From Onchidella celtica (lineage: Eukaryota > Mollusca > Gastropoda > Systellommatophora > Onchidiidae): 64,000 nt of DNA. The notes under the pieces are model-generated. The model saw only the letters and a list, made by a program, of their open reading frames with translations, did no database searches and was not told the DNA's origin. Numbering within the stretch: the first letter of the stretch is position 1; each line of letters starts with the position of its first letter. The translations under genes and the position numbers were made by a program. Below are positions 46,818 to 58,567 of this stretch, one piece after another. The stretch is from assembly GCA_963931925.1 (NCBI GenBank), contig OZ007570.1, positions 68,291,714 through 68,355,713 on the forward strand, in the 5' to 3' direction.

Positions 46818-47948
46818 CAATGAGTATATTTAATGTTCTCACCTTTCTGCGCTCACCCTATCCACATGCGAGAAGCTACAATACTCATGGTGGCAATATT
46901 CTTCTCGGGCAACCTTTCTTGTTTTTTTGGGCTGGAGATGATAAAAAACATGATGCTGTAAGTGTAACTAATGAAAATTATACAACATAAACATGTTCTG
47001 TGGCATCAAAGAATAAACAAACAGACATTATTCACTACAACATGACATCAAAATGTCATCAAAATAGAAAAGTATACTCAGTATGATAAGGATGATGTGG
47101 AAGAAATGCAACTTTCTACATGTACAGGTATTTGGTTGACAAATATAATATTGCTGATTCAACAGAATGCCATTAACATTATAACAAACGCTTGCCACTG
47201 GTCGCTGATAGATTTTAGTCAATATTAAAAACTCAGATCACTAAATCCAAGTGCATATTATGTTGGCTCCAAGCTACCTGGCAGGAAAAAGCCCCTATTA
47301 CAACCCCATGAGATTTTAATACGACTTCACTGTGTCCTAAAATGCTTCACAAACACATCAAACTACTGATCAAAACAGTTTAGTTACCGTATAGATCTAG
47401 ATCTAGCCGTATACGGATGAAGATGCTCATGATCTGTAGGCCTACCCTACTCAATCAACATTTGTACTGCTGCACTTACAATGTGGAATCACCATCTGAA
47501 TCCAGATTTCAACAGGAGTAAATCTAGATCTAGATAGATCTAATCTCGCATTTTACTTCGCTAGGGTAACTCGTAAAATGCCCATTAATACTAATCTAAT
47601 CAACTGGATCTAATCATTATTGTTTACCCGAAAAATGAAAAAAAAAAACAACTTACCCCAACAGCCTGGTAAAACGCATTCCATCCTATTAGTGATATTC
47701 TCTTCAAACTTTTCCTTTTACTTGGTTGTAATTGTTCGTCTGACGTTGCCATTTTTCATCAATAACATGTGGAGGTTCCAAATTCTCATCGCGTTTGTGC
47801 ATTGTTTTCGGAATAACGTCGTTGTAATCGACAGACAATGCAAATTTACAATACCAATTCGCATGTGTGGGCCTACGATTACTCTGTTCTAAATTTAGCC
47901 CACAATTTCCTTGTCATCGGCGAAGGTCGTGACGTCACGGAATCCCGC
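46818..47948. other. No gene recognised
   Basis: AT-rich, with AGATCT word runs at 47391-47406 and 47521-47542. No splice-flanked coding frame was seen. Confidence 0.4.
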
Positions 47949-48000
47949 GATGCCGACATCCGTACTTGATACCTGCAACCGTTTGCAAAAGGGCCAACTG
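47949..48000 (-). repeat. Inverted copy of the dispersed repeat at 24265-24316
   Basis: The 52-bp block includes CAACCGTTTGCAAAAGGGCC and has ~2 mismatches to its partner. It lies immediately before a tandem-repeat cluster, as does its partner. Confidence 0.65.
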
Positions 48001-48018
48001 CAACGGCGCACAGGTGGG

Positions 48019-48510
48019 GTAATTAATTGCCTTTCTTTTGTGGGATGTTACCGAGGCAAAACAGGAAAGCCTGTGACAATGGCATGGCCCCAAAGACTGT
48101 TTGCTCTTCTGGGTCCGGAGATGCGTCTTGTATAAATATTTTCACCCATGTTGACCAATGGCCAAATTGCGTCCCGCTATGGTTAATTCAACTGCCTTTC
48201 TTTGGGGGCATGTTACTGAGGCACAACAGAAAGGCCCGTGACAATGGCATCGCCCCGAGGACTGTCTGCCCATCTGGGTCCGGAGCGCGGGAGCCCATGT
48301 AAGAGGGATCCGCGTTGTATATTTTCACCCATATTGACCAATGGCCAAATCGCTTTCCGTTATCTCGTTATTGAGGTGCAAGTTGTGTGTCTGTGTTCAG
48401 GATCTCGACCAATGGTCGAACCATTCTGTCTATTCATCTTCGAGGCATAACAACTTATGTATCCGTGCCTGTCTTGGCAAATGGTCGAGTCGCGCTTTGT
48501 CCAGTTTTGG
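48019..48510. repeat. Degenerate tandem repeat with GACCAATGG and GAGGCANAAC words
   Basis: Two long units (from TGCCTTTCTT at 48028 and 48193) share TGACAATGGCAT, CTGGGTCCGGAG and TTTTCACCCAT. The motif TTGACCAATGGCCAAAT or a variant recurs at about 48152, 48335, 48405 and 48474 (spacings ~183, 70, 69). Each of the first three is followed by a GAGGYRYAA-type word. This looks like a ~70-bp satellite-like unit with a larger duplication superimposed. The plus-strand open frames here are by-products. Confidence 0.65.
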
Positions 48511-51500
48511 CGGGCTTAGGGCGGATAAAACCCGGTCGGTCTGGACGCTTGATAATCTTCCAGACGGCGCTCTGAGACCGGCCAGAAGTTCGACCATCTC
48601 CCGAGAAAGTTGGCCTCGTGCGTTCCAGTTGCATGCGGGCGGTTTTGACCGATGTCAACTGGTGAATTGACTGTCCAGTTGTGTTTTATTTCGTGCTTTT
48701 TGGTATTTACAGCGTTCTTTCACAGTGCCGAGAATACTATAGGTAATTCCTGTCATATACTTTATATTAAGTAAAATGGTTTCCAGATTCTGTGTGCAGG
48801 CACGTGGTTATCTGTAGGGCTATATTGTTACAATCACTTAATCAGAAGTGGAATTCAAAGTTGGAGTATTTCAGTAATGTGGCATTACCATATATAAAAT
48901 TGTAAGTGAGGTCGATGCTGTGGAGACCTTCTCTTGGTTAAGTTTAACTGGAATCTAACCGCCCTGCCGTTGAGTAGGCAGCATAGGTAAGACGTGTGTA
49001 GAGAAAGTAACTAATGAATGATAAGAATAGTTATTGGAGTGGACCTATCGCCGGGTAGGAATAGGCCTAATGGTTATTGCGCGCAAATACATTTGGATAT
49101 TTGACATAGAAGTTAGTCTGAGAAGTAAGAGACTGCCACATTGGAGCCTACATTTCTCTTTCAACAAGGTTACCCCGTTTAGATCATTATTATTGCATCA
49201 GCTTGTAGAGTGGTATATGAGGCGACTGGGGTTATGCGGTATATTGTCCTAATTATTGCAGACCTGAGCCGGGACGATCATTGTGTCATGCTGTAGTGCC
49301 AGCGAGAAGGTTAGTTGCAGGTGGTGAGACACCGCACCTGGATGTTGGCGTGTCCAGAGGAGACGCGTGACAGAGGAACTGCTTGATAATGTAGCAATTT
49401 ATGTTATTTTGAAAAACAAGAGAAGAAAACAACGTCGTATTTGGTCAAAAGACTGGCTTTTAAAGAGGAGTGTGTTCTCACATACAAATCCACTGGAGGA
49501 GGTAAGAACCTTTTCTGAGGACTTTTAAAATACCATCATTTTGGTAGGTAAATTTCATCAGCTCCAGCACCTGACAAAAAAGACTGCTCTTGTTTCTTTA
49601 GTTCTTTTCTGAAAGAACTCCTGAGATTTTTTTTTTTTTTAACGGTGAGTCTCTGTTCGCATTGGGATCCAATTGTTTGCAAAAGTCGACGAGTTTTTCG
49701 TAGGCCTTTTCTCTTGAAAATTTATTGCTGTAATCCTTACATTTAATTTTCCACAAACACTCTGTGGAACGATAAATTTCAATAAATTAAAGAACTGTTT
49801 CTTTGGACCATGAAGACATAATGGAAATCGTCGTGTTTGAGGAGAGAACAGCAAAACTTAGCATCATACAACCCTGCACCACAGAGAGTTCATGCATACA
49901 TAATTCCCCAGGCTACACACTACAACCCCCATTCAATAGAGCGACAAGGGTGATCATTGTCATGAGAAAAACAACACACTCGGTACGTCCACTTCCACAA
50001 TGAACAGTGAAAAATATCATGGAAAAAATAAAATATATAATTCGGCGATAAAATTGGTCACTCGCGAGTATTTTTGTTAATTTTGATACGCTGATTCCGG
50101 ATTTGATATCATTTTTATGCTCAGACGCCGTTTTCGATAAATTTGTATCAATGACGGCAGAGAAAAGTGCTGTCACGTGGGCTCTGAAATTCGATCACGT
50201 ACGCCAGCAAGGCGGCCGGATCCCAAATATCAGGCAGCGCCTGATTTTCAGGACGCGACCGTCGGCCAGGTCGAATTTCTACGTTTTTCGTCCGGTTTCC
50301 TTATTACACGTTGCAATTCGACTACAGGCCGACTGACGACCAACGTAAATCCAAAACTGATCCGGTTTAACCGTACTTGTAATACCCCTTTACAGCTGTC
50401 ACTGGCTCACTCGGCCTTTGCTACCGATACACAAGATGACGCTGCAACACAGCGCACCTTGCTCTTCCCCATATTCACCCTCAAAATCATGTTTACAAGT
50501 TTGCACTGCACGACTCCCAACAAACACCCCGCTCATCCCTACTCTATTCACGCCCCACGGGCCTGGAGTCCGTGAAATCGTTAACACAGTAGTGTCCGTG
50601 TCAGAACCCGCTGTTGCCGCAAAATCGAATTTTTTCATTGTAATTTACATGCATAAGGACCCGCTTGTCAAGATCTCAGTTGGTACTATAAATGCCGTGC
50701 TAGGCCACGGGTTAAATTCAGTGAGTTTTATTTATCTAGTCGTGGTGTAGTGTCCTTGAGCTGTTCTCGTGAGCAACATGTTTTGAGTAATGTTTTTTTT
50801 TCGATATAGAAACTGTAGATGGAGAGAAGGAGTTAAGAAGGAATATATGTAGGTAAACTAGGGATGACAGAGCAGCTTGAGTCCGTGATTTAATAGCGTT
50901 GTTAGAGGGTGTGAGGTGGTTGTAATTGACTGTTGTCTTTCAGTAGTTCGTGAAAGCACGAGTTGTTAATTTTTTGTGCAGAGTCAATTTAATAAGATTT
51001 TTTTATTTAATTTTTTTTATTAACCTATTTAGAAGACGACCTTGTTTTTTTTAGTGCAAGGACGTAACCGACTTGCAGAAATAAGTTAATACTGCGAGCT
51101 GAGTTCGCATGGCTGCACCAATCAAATCCCAGGATTTCGACGGTAGATTGCAGGTGGCTAGATAGTATAAAAGTCAGCCCATAACCTCTGTCCATCATCA
51201 CATGCAGAAAAGTATCCATTGCGAGGTGGTCGGCTAGTTTGAGCCAGATCGAAACAGAGACGCAGTAGAGCAGTCCATCTTGATGAGGAGCCTGGACCCA
51301 TGAAGAGCTCCAGCTAATAGCTACCCGGACTTAGTCCACCATCCAACGCTTTTGTTGATGTTCCCTGGTTCTTAGCGACCAGGGCTAATGGTATGCAATA
51401 TTTGTCTGTCAGAAATCAGATGTTACCAGCAGAATGGGAGTCTACTCCGAGAGTCACCGCCAGGCAATGCCAGTATTATTAGATATGACATGAGCCATTG

Positions 51501-52413
51501 TAATTGATTTGGCGTGTGCTGAGACAGTGAAGAACTATAATTTATATTAATATTCCATGAGTCAGAGTCTAACGTTATACTTGATCCAGTGCTAGGATCT
51601 TTGTCCATTCTAAAATGATATTGTGTAGCACTTTCAGTGCAAGTGACTTTGCCATTGGAGACTCTGCTTCTACAATTCCACTTGTTTTGCAGTTGCACTG
51701 AAATTCATTTTGTTATATTTATTTCTGTTTAACTAAATGCATTATTGCGGCCCTGCAGGCCTGACAAAACTACGCCATTTGATTTGGTGAGTATTTCCAG
51801 TACGAAAGTTTAGTGTGTTTGGCGAGTGTGGGTTTTCCTCTTTGAAATTGCAGTCGTTTGCCATAAACCACATCGCGACACCGCTCTGAAACGAAAAATC
51901 CGCCTAAGAACCCGGCATTTGACCGAGAGACGAGCACACTTTTAGTGTTTACGTAAAATGTCCAATTTATTAAACGCAAAATTCTCTTTCAAGTACTGAA
52001 GTAGACGGGATAGAAAGCCACACAGTACAGTGAAAAAGAACGGGTGGATGGAATGCAGGGGGAGGCGAACCGTACAAAGGATGAAGCCCAGTGACGTCTT
52101 TCGTGTGCAAGCAGGCCACTCATAGGCTAAATTAGCATAGTCATCACCGAACATCTATTCTTGTCTAAGTCGAGGGGCAGAATTTTTATACGTAATGGAC
52201 CACGTGCTTGGTTTGCACGGCACATGTACCTAGAGCTGATTGTGGTTATGGCTCATTTTGCTGAAATTATTTCCCCTTAATCCGATAGGGGGCGCGCAAT
52301 AACTGGAGGTAAACAAGCAGCAGCCGATCCCGGAAGTGACCGCTTCATTTGCCCTATACTGATGCTCCATGAAGTGACGGCTGCGCATAATAAACTGTAG
52401 TTTTCGCTCCAAA
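48511..52413. other. No firm gene; CpG-rich stretch and TATA-like boxes
   Basis: 50160-50600 is CpG-rich and could be promoter-associated. TATAAATG lies at 50687-50694 and TATAAAAG at 51166-51173, either of which could be a TATA box for a plus-strand start. No exon is recognisable downstream. An open frame at 50177-50575 (132 codons) has no familiar motif. T-rich runs lie at 49627-49641 and 50998-51020. Confidence 0.35.
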
Positions 52414-52512
52414 ATGCCAGATTATTGCATTGTTCCCTTTTGCAAAAATCACGGTGGTTATCGGCACTGCCGCGATCCGTTCTTATTCCTATGTAGCTCA
52501 GCACCAAAATAA
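52414..52512 (+). CDS. Possible THAP-type zinc-finger first exon
   Basis: The ATG at 52414 gives MPDYCIVPFCKNHGGYRHC..., similar to the start of THAP domains (M-P-x-x-C-x4-C-x-N). The frame stops after 32 codons at 52510-52512. A real exon would splice earlier, for instance at one of the GT dinucleotides around 52450. The downstream half of the THAP fold was not found. THAP proteins bind DNA and occur both as host genes and as P-element transposases, so this could be either, or chance. Confidence 0.25.
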   Translation: MPDYCIVPFCKNHGGYRHCRDPFLFLCSSAPK

Positions 52513-52788
52513 AATAACTTTTAAAAAATGCCACATACCAATAATACCATTGAAAATAACATCTCTTTCAAATGTTATTTTTCAATTCCATGAAATTACT
52601 GTTATAACTTTAATATTATGAGCCCAAAGTCGTCACTATCGGACATTTTAACGGCCAAAATCGCTAATCTGCGGGAGCTGAGTAACACCCATATATCGTT
52701 TCAAGATGGATCTGATCACACAGACTCAAAATTACAATTTACTGATATATATTTGGATTACATTGAATAACTAACCTTTATTTTGGTA

Positions 52789-53001
52789 ATAGACTTCAAG
52801 GCAAAAGAAACATACCTGACAAAACGACAGAGGCGGAATGAAAACACTCGCCAAAGTGAACCCAAAAGACTGACCTGCAATCACTGCCATCGCACTCTCG
52901 GGTCAAACATTGGTAGAATAAGCCACGAGAGAAGCTGTCAGTCAAAGTGAAAGTGAATATTCTAGCTGCTAAGACCGTCTGTAAAGACGCTAAAGGCCAT
53001 A
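52789..53001 (+). mobile_element. 5'-truncated RTE-like LINE copy, TSD TATTTTGGTA
   Basis: 213 bp nearly identical to the 3' end of the split LINE (36188-36400): the last ~50 codons of the ORF including the CNHC zinc knuckle, the stop, the CGTCT/AGACG hairpin and the end GGCCATATA. It is flanked by TATTTTGGTA at 52779-52788 and 53002-53011. Severe 5' truncation with target duplication is typical of target-primed reverse transcription. Near identity to the other copy means recent activity of this family. Confidence 0.88.
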
Positions 53002-53011
53002 TATTTTGGTA

Positions 53012-54964
53012 TATTTTTGCCTGGGCTACGGAAAGTCATTTGTTGTATGTGTATGTCGATTTTATGTTTGTATGGAGTTTTTAAATTTGCGAAATTACGC
53101 ATTTTTTGCTCCTAAATTAAGCTTCAATATGGCTGTTGATTTTGAAAATAATCATTTCCTTTATCCTTCTGTGGATAGGCCTTCGAATAACCAACACAAT
53201 GATGTGTTTCTTACTCCTGCAAGTCAATCTGTTGATTTTTTATAATGACAGTGAAAACTGATAAATTTTGACATTTTTGTCTCTCTTATCAAAAAGTGAA
53301 ATTTAATGTGGAGGCATTTTTGATTCAAATAAAAGACCACTTATTAATAATTTAAACCCTTGAAAAAATTTAGGCTTGTTGTCTGTATTAAATAGAATGT
53401 GTTTACAGTTTGGTATGTTTGCAGTGATAACGCACCGGTGGTGTTTCATGAAAATTCAGATGATCATAACTTTGCCAAATATTGAGATACAGAGACAAAT
53501 TTGGTATCAAAATTCTTAGGAAAGTGAGTTCTTTCAATTGGAAAACTTAATTTAAGTGTCTATACAGCGACTTTCCAAAATCAGTTTTGAGTACCTACTT
53601 TTAATCTCAATCCCTGCCTGGTTTCAGATTTCCCACCTAATTTGTTTGTATTATATTATTGCTTCTGTCAGTAAATATGTTTCGTTAATATCAATATCAC
53701 TTTAAGTAATTGGTTAACGTTTAAGTCGGATCAATCATACAAATCACAACATAAAACAAGTTTTCATATAGTAAACACTAAGAAAACACACCCACTGTTC
53801 ACTGGAGTATAATTTATTTCACTGCCAATCAGGATTGGAGTATAGAAAGTCGATAGGTTATCGGGGAATTGCAAGCATAAAAAAGAAATTATTTTCAGGT
53901 AGGGCTACAACTCCGACTTTACAATTAAGAAATCACTTTGCATGGGAATATGATCCATAAGCTCATTTAATGAGATAATGGCTGATACCTAAAATCACAC
54001 GATAAACTCATTTAAAAAAAAAAAAAGCTATGCACTGTGTGTACAGCAATTTGCACCATAAGGCAATAATGTTGATCAAATCATGCTCAAGAATCCAAAC
54101 AGATTTAAATAAATCCTCCTTGCAACGTTCGCCATATTGATAACATCGAGTCGGATAAAGTGAAAGTGCTTGAAAGTATACCTCCACTTATGGAGCGCCA
54201 CCTATGGTATTACGGCCCTTTCTGTTTGAGCAAAACGAGCCATTACACAGGGTACCACTGGGCCTCGTGTTGTCTGAAATCGGCATCTGTGATTCACAAC
54301 TTGATTGTTCAGCCTGAATCATTCCATTCGTCCCACAATCATCACTGTAAGAAAAGAGGATTCTGCTAGCCATAAGTCGCAACTTTGACCATTCGCAAAA
54401 AAATAATTTAAAAACAATGTTCAACGCTTAATTTTCATTATGAGGTCACGACCCAGGTCCAAGCCATCAAGGGGGATAAGCCATGGACACGGGTAGTCAA
54501 ATATGGGTGGCATCCTTTGGTATCCGCCTAAGTGCCCGGTCCGCCAAAGAACCCGCTTTTTGTCTCCAGTTGACTGGGTTCTCCATCTTAGAGACGGAGA
54601 CTACTGTACTATTTTCCTAACACAGTTGACTCAAGGTTACTCGCCAGGCATTTCACGTCTCGATGAAAATGTCTTGCACTGGCATGAACTCACAATGCAT
54701 TTTAACCCCTAGCAGACTATGATACAGCAAGTCCGCTCATGACACCTGGTATGTAGAATATTTTATTGTTCTATTATGTAGAGTTGTGGCATATTTTATG
54801 TCAACACTTTATGACTTAGGCACACATTTTCAAGATTCATGAAGTTTATAATAATAGTCATAATAGTAATACAGACATGACTTCTCTTTGCCCACAATAA
54901 ACCTGATTTCGCGGCTTTCTCTCTCCTCTTCCCCCTCTTCGGAGTCTCACCATCAAAATTAGTC
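53012..54964. other. No gene recognised
   Basis: AT-rich with an A12 run at about 54015-54026. The 54480-54715 plus-strand frame (69 codons) is unremarkable. No repeat boundaries were seen. Confidence 0.4.
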
Positions 54965-55945
54965 ACGCTTTGGCTCTTGATGACGCTCTAAAGAGGGCAA
55001 TAATCGTTTAAGAACATTCCCCTCCAAACATTTCATTGCAACAGGTGTTAGTACAATGGGTGTTAAATCGTTCATTCATACTCCTTTGTCCTTTTCTGGT
55101 ACAGGTATTATCTTAGGTGTTTTCCAACACATGAGAATGACATGGCTGATGAGTGATAAATTAAAAATAGGCGTGTAGGTTTTTGCTAGTTGTGAGCAAA
55201 TTTTCAGAGTCGTGCACTTTATACCATCAGACCCATAACTCTTGACAGTCATTGTTGTGAGCGGTTATACAAGGTTTGGTTCATTTACTACAATAGGTTC
55301 TTCATTAACAACAACAACAAAACAAAAAAATGGTTCAAATCACAGATATCAGCGGAAACATCATGAATGTCAGAACGGGCATAAAAAAAAGATTCAGATC
55401 ACACAGTGGCATTTGGTACATCAATAGGTGTCTATTCTTTTCCATACCTGCATGATTTTGTGCGACGTATTTTCGTATCGTTTTCTGCATTCTTCTATCC
55501 TTAGGTTTATTTTTCTTTGTTTTCCCTTCTTTTTAATTTCATGTTTGTCATGGAGTGCTCTTTTCTTTTCAGTTAAAAGCGGTTTCAGTTCCTTGCTGAC
55601 CCATTGTTCATAGTTTAGAAAACGCACTACCCATTTCACATTCGAGATTAAATTTCACAAATTTTATTTTTTTCAGATGCGATGTAAGTCGGTTCATGAA
55701 GATTACTGACAGCGTCAATGAAAGCAGTCCAATCAGTGCAATCAAAACAACTCCCTGAACTGGTCGACTGTATCCTCATCTCAGATTTCCCTGGTTTGGA
55801 GGACTTTGAGTCTTTAGCCAGGTGGTAAAAGGGACCGCCAGATGTTAGGTATGTTCTACGTTGCCGTAGCAGAAGTCTATGACCCGATTGTTCCCGTTGG
55901 GACAGGAAACAGCAGCGGAAGGCACCGTGATGAGTTCTTTTGTTT
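54965..55945 (-). pseudogene. L2-like LINE, inverted 5' segment (endonuclease end, linker, early RT)
   Basis: Read on the minus strand from 55945 downward with several frame changes: PNGNNRVIDFCYGNV (C-terminal endonuclease), CFDCTDWTAFIDAVSNLHE, then the linker NYEQWVSKELKPLLTEKKRA (55421-55639), then early RT with YGSDGIKCTTLKICSQL and LTPVAMKCLEGNVLKRLLP (about 55260-54970). These are landmarks of L2/CR1-type LINEs in correct order. Stops and frameshifts make it non-functional. The later RT motifs are on the opposite strand at 55955 onward, so the two segments form one 5'-inverted insertion. Confidence 0.75.
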
Positions 55946-55954
55946 CGCGGGGGC

Positions 55955-57603
55955 CTCAACATAGTGCTGTTGGCCCCCTGGAGTGGAAGGCACCTTTTTA
56001 TCATCAGCCCTTTATATGAACACAGGAGCGCCACAAGACTGCGTCCTATCCCCCGCCCTCTTCTTTATAATACAATGATAGAAAATGAACGAGTCAACAT
56101 ATTATTTCTCATCGAATCCATCGAAGTATTTATATAATATTCCCTTCCTGTATTTACATATCGATTCTGGCTGATGTGAAGGCTTAGGAAACATCGCTGG
56201 ATCTCATCCTTTGAGATGCTGTCGAAGGTCCTTGACGAGGCTTCTTGGATCTCCCCACTGTCATGGAAGTGCTGCCTTTTCAGGGACATTTGAAGCTTTG
56301 AGAACAAAAAATAATCATACTTCATAGGGTGCCAAGTCAAGGGATACGGGGGATGGGGTATAATTGTCATTCTGTTTGAAGCAAGGGATTGTTGGACACG
56401 TAGAGCTTTCTGAGCCGTTGCACTGTCATGCTGGAAGAATGTTACCTGACGTCAACAGCTCTGGTCGCTTTCGGCGCACTCGTTCTCCCAATCGCCTTAA
56501 AACTTGGATACACGTATAATTTTCCTGTTTCAAATTTCGACCCTGTGGCAATATTCTTTCATAATGGTATCTTGCCAGTGAAAGAAAACGATGTGCATAC
56601 ATTTCTTGTGAGCTTCTTTGGTCGTGGAGAATGAGGAAATTCTAATTTCCATTCAGAAGACGTCGCCATGGCAACACATCAAGGCTAACAAAACCACATA
56701 TCAAATGAAAACAGTGAGACGTCCGCAAATTTTCATAACAGACAATGTTTCCGGATTCCGCATTCAGTTTGTGCGTTTATTAGCTGGGACACACAATGAG
56801 ACAAGTCTCTTTTATCTTTCTGTCACAGTAGTACCAGTACTTGGAGAAGTGAGTTCGACAATATCCTTATAAAGTGTTATGAAATTTGCGGATGACCCCA
56901 GTAAGCAAGGCCTAATAAAAACCCATCGATGAAGGGGCTTATATTATTGCAATAGCCAGATTTGTTCAATGGGGCAAAGGCCATTTTCTGATATTGAATG
57001 TAAAGAAAATAAGGGAGACTGCAATTGATTTGAGACTGACAGTGACACGGCACCCATACCAATGTTATGCATTGAACATGAAGAGCTTGAGCAAGTTGAA
57101 CATTACAGGTATTTTGGCATATTTTATTATTCACCACAAATGTTCATTCAAGAACTAGTCAGAGAATGTATTATGTGCCTCCTACACAAGTTAAGATCCT
57201 TTAATGTTGATACAACACTGCTTTTAAAGTTAATAAAGCCACCATTGAAAGCATAACAAGACACTATGACAGAATGGGGAAGACAAAGCTAAAGAATGTG
57301 ACAAGAACAAAATTAACAACAGCCATCAAGAAAGCATGCAACACGATAGACACAGCATTCTTCAGTTTCGACAATCTTTACTTAAATGCTTATGTAAAGA
57401 AATTTAAATCAATCCTAAATGACAGTCGAGTTTCAAGAACACCTAGGAAAATTATGGAAAAATAGAAGTAAAACCACACACATGCACATAAACGATCGCT
57501 CACAGCATTCTCATAGTTCCTTTTCACCGTTACTCCATCATTAATTTAAGAGCTCGAGCATTGCACGTTGTGTTATACAAGATGATGATGATGATGATGA
57601 TGC
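55955..57603 (+). pseudogene. L2-like LINE, 3' segment, interrupted by mariner
   Basis: The plus strand carries LSSALYMNTGAPQDCVLSPA (about 55993-56052), the RT motif before the catalytic box. After the mariner interval it resumes with MKFADDPSKQGLI (catalytic FADD, about 56880-56915), then FVQWGKGHFLILNVKK in another frame, EQVEHYRYFGIFY and HKLRSFNVDTTLLLKL (57090-57235). The C-terminal region follows to about 57465. The 3' UTR ends in (GAT)n at 57571-57603, as L2-like LINEs often end in short tandem repeats. Frameshifts and stops throughout; dead copy. Confidence 0.72.
56066..56850 (-). mobile_element. Decayed mariner transposon nested in the L2-like LINE
   Basis: Minus-strand relic of a mariner transposase. 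From about 56670 down it shows SPRPKK, PQGRNLKQENY, VRRKRPELLTSGN, QHDSATAQKALRVQQSLASN, MTIIPHPPY, YFLFSKLQMSLKRQHFHDS and IQRCFLSLHISQNRYV...GREYY (about 56135). The third catalytic Asp region reads PLTWHP where SPDLAP is usual, and several frame changes are present. It lies between two consecutive RT motifs of the plus-strand L2 segment, so it inserted after the LINE. Exact ends and TA duplication were not resolved; limits are the nearest LINE homology on either side. Confidence 0.72.
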
Positions 57604-57705
57604 AGCTGGCAGGACAACCATTTACATAGAAACAAACTCAAATATTTACCACCCGCATTTCGACTCTGCAAAACACTGGAGCTAGACGTATGCTATACCG
57701 GTGTA

Positions 57706-57870
57706 GCAGGCCAGATTATACCCCCGCCAGACTATACCCGGGGTTAAACTGGCCTAGCCCAGAATATCCCCCGGGGTATATTCTGGGCTAGGCCAGTTTA
57801 TACCCCGGGGTTTACTTTGGGCTAGGCCAGACTATACCCCCCCCCCCCCCCCCAGTCCAGATTATACCCC
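57706..57870. repeat. Palindromic CCAGAYTATACCCC repeat and C17 tract
   Basis: The word CCAGANTATACCCC (and GGCCAGTTTATACCCC) occurs about six times in ~160 bp in both orientations. At its centre 57746-57772 and 57773-57799 are inverse copies (AAACTGGCCTAGCCCAGAAT and its complement, continuing to CCCC/GGGG), an almost perfect palindrome over 54 bp. A run of 17 C (57837-57853) follows. The unit could extrude a cruciform. No coding sequence. Confidence 0.8.
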
Positions 57871-58089
57871 CTACTTTTTGTTTAAAACAAGTCAAGACCG
57901 CAGTTTATTTCAACTTTAGTTTGAATTGTCCATTATCACTGTCATCAGATATCATATTGAAGCATACATTTTTGACTCTTGTAAATTATGATACATTTAA
58001 AAGGAAATAAACATGCTTAAAAAGCATTGATATACAAAAGGATTGAAAATCCATTGAAACTGATATGATTAAACTTTAACACTAATTTT

Positions 58090-58262
58090 ACTTGTGTCCG
58101 TTGGTATTATTATTGTTTTGGCTTTTTTATAATTAGTTGTCCATGAGTTAAACATGTAGGCCCTATTGTAATTTTTTTGTTTGGCACCACTAACATATAC
58201 TGAGTGGCAAGGTATGAACTAATTACAAGACTCATAAGTGTGAAGTTATCTGAATCTTATTT
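58090..58262. repeat. Direct repeat, first copy (second at ~58990-59143)
   Basis: Shared landmarks in order: TTCGTTGG/TCCGTTGG, TTTTTGTTTGGCAC against TACTGTTTGTTTGGCAC, GACTCATAA, then GAAGT. The alignment has many differences and small gaps, so the copies are old. They may be part of a larger ~0.9-kb tandem unit. Confidence 0.45.
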
Positions 58263-58567
58263 TCATTTTTGAAAATCAGAAATGTGCTTGATATGTCGGA
58301 ACCATTAGATCTACATACAAAGTTACACTGATGCAGAGAGAAAGGCCAGGAAAGAATACATAGAGAAAAAAACAACAACATTTTAACAACTGAACTGGCA
58401 GATGGTGCAATTCCATCATCCAGCAGACATTAAATACTTCACACAAAACTAAATACATACTAAAATTGTTTCACATAATGAATTTAACCTGTCCAGATCC
58501 ACTTGAAACGTTACAGAAAGCTAACCAGTAATATACAATGATAACAATAACATCACCAAATCATCTT

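Noticed and set aside
48027-48670. Four overlapping plus-strand ORFs as a gene cluster
   Set aside because: They follow the tandem repeat's period and differ in frame between copies.
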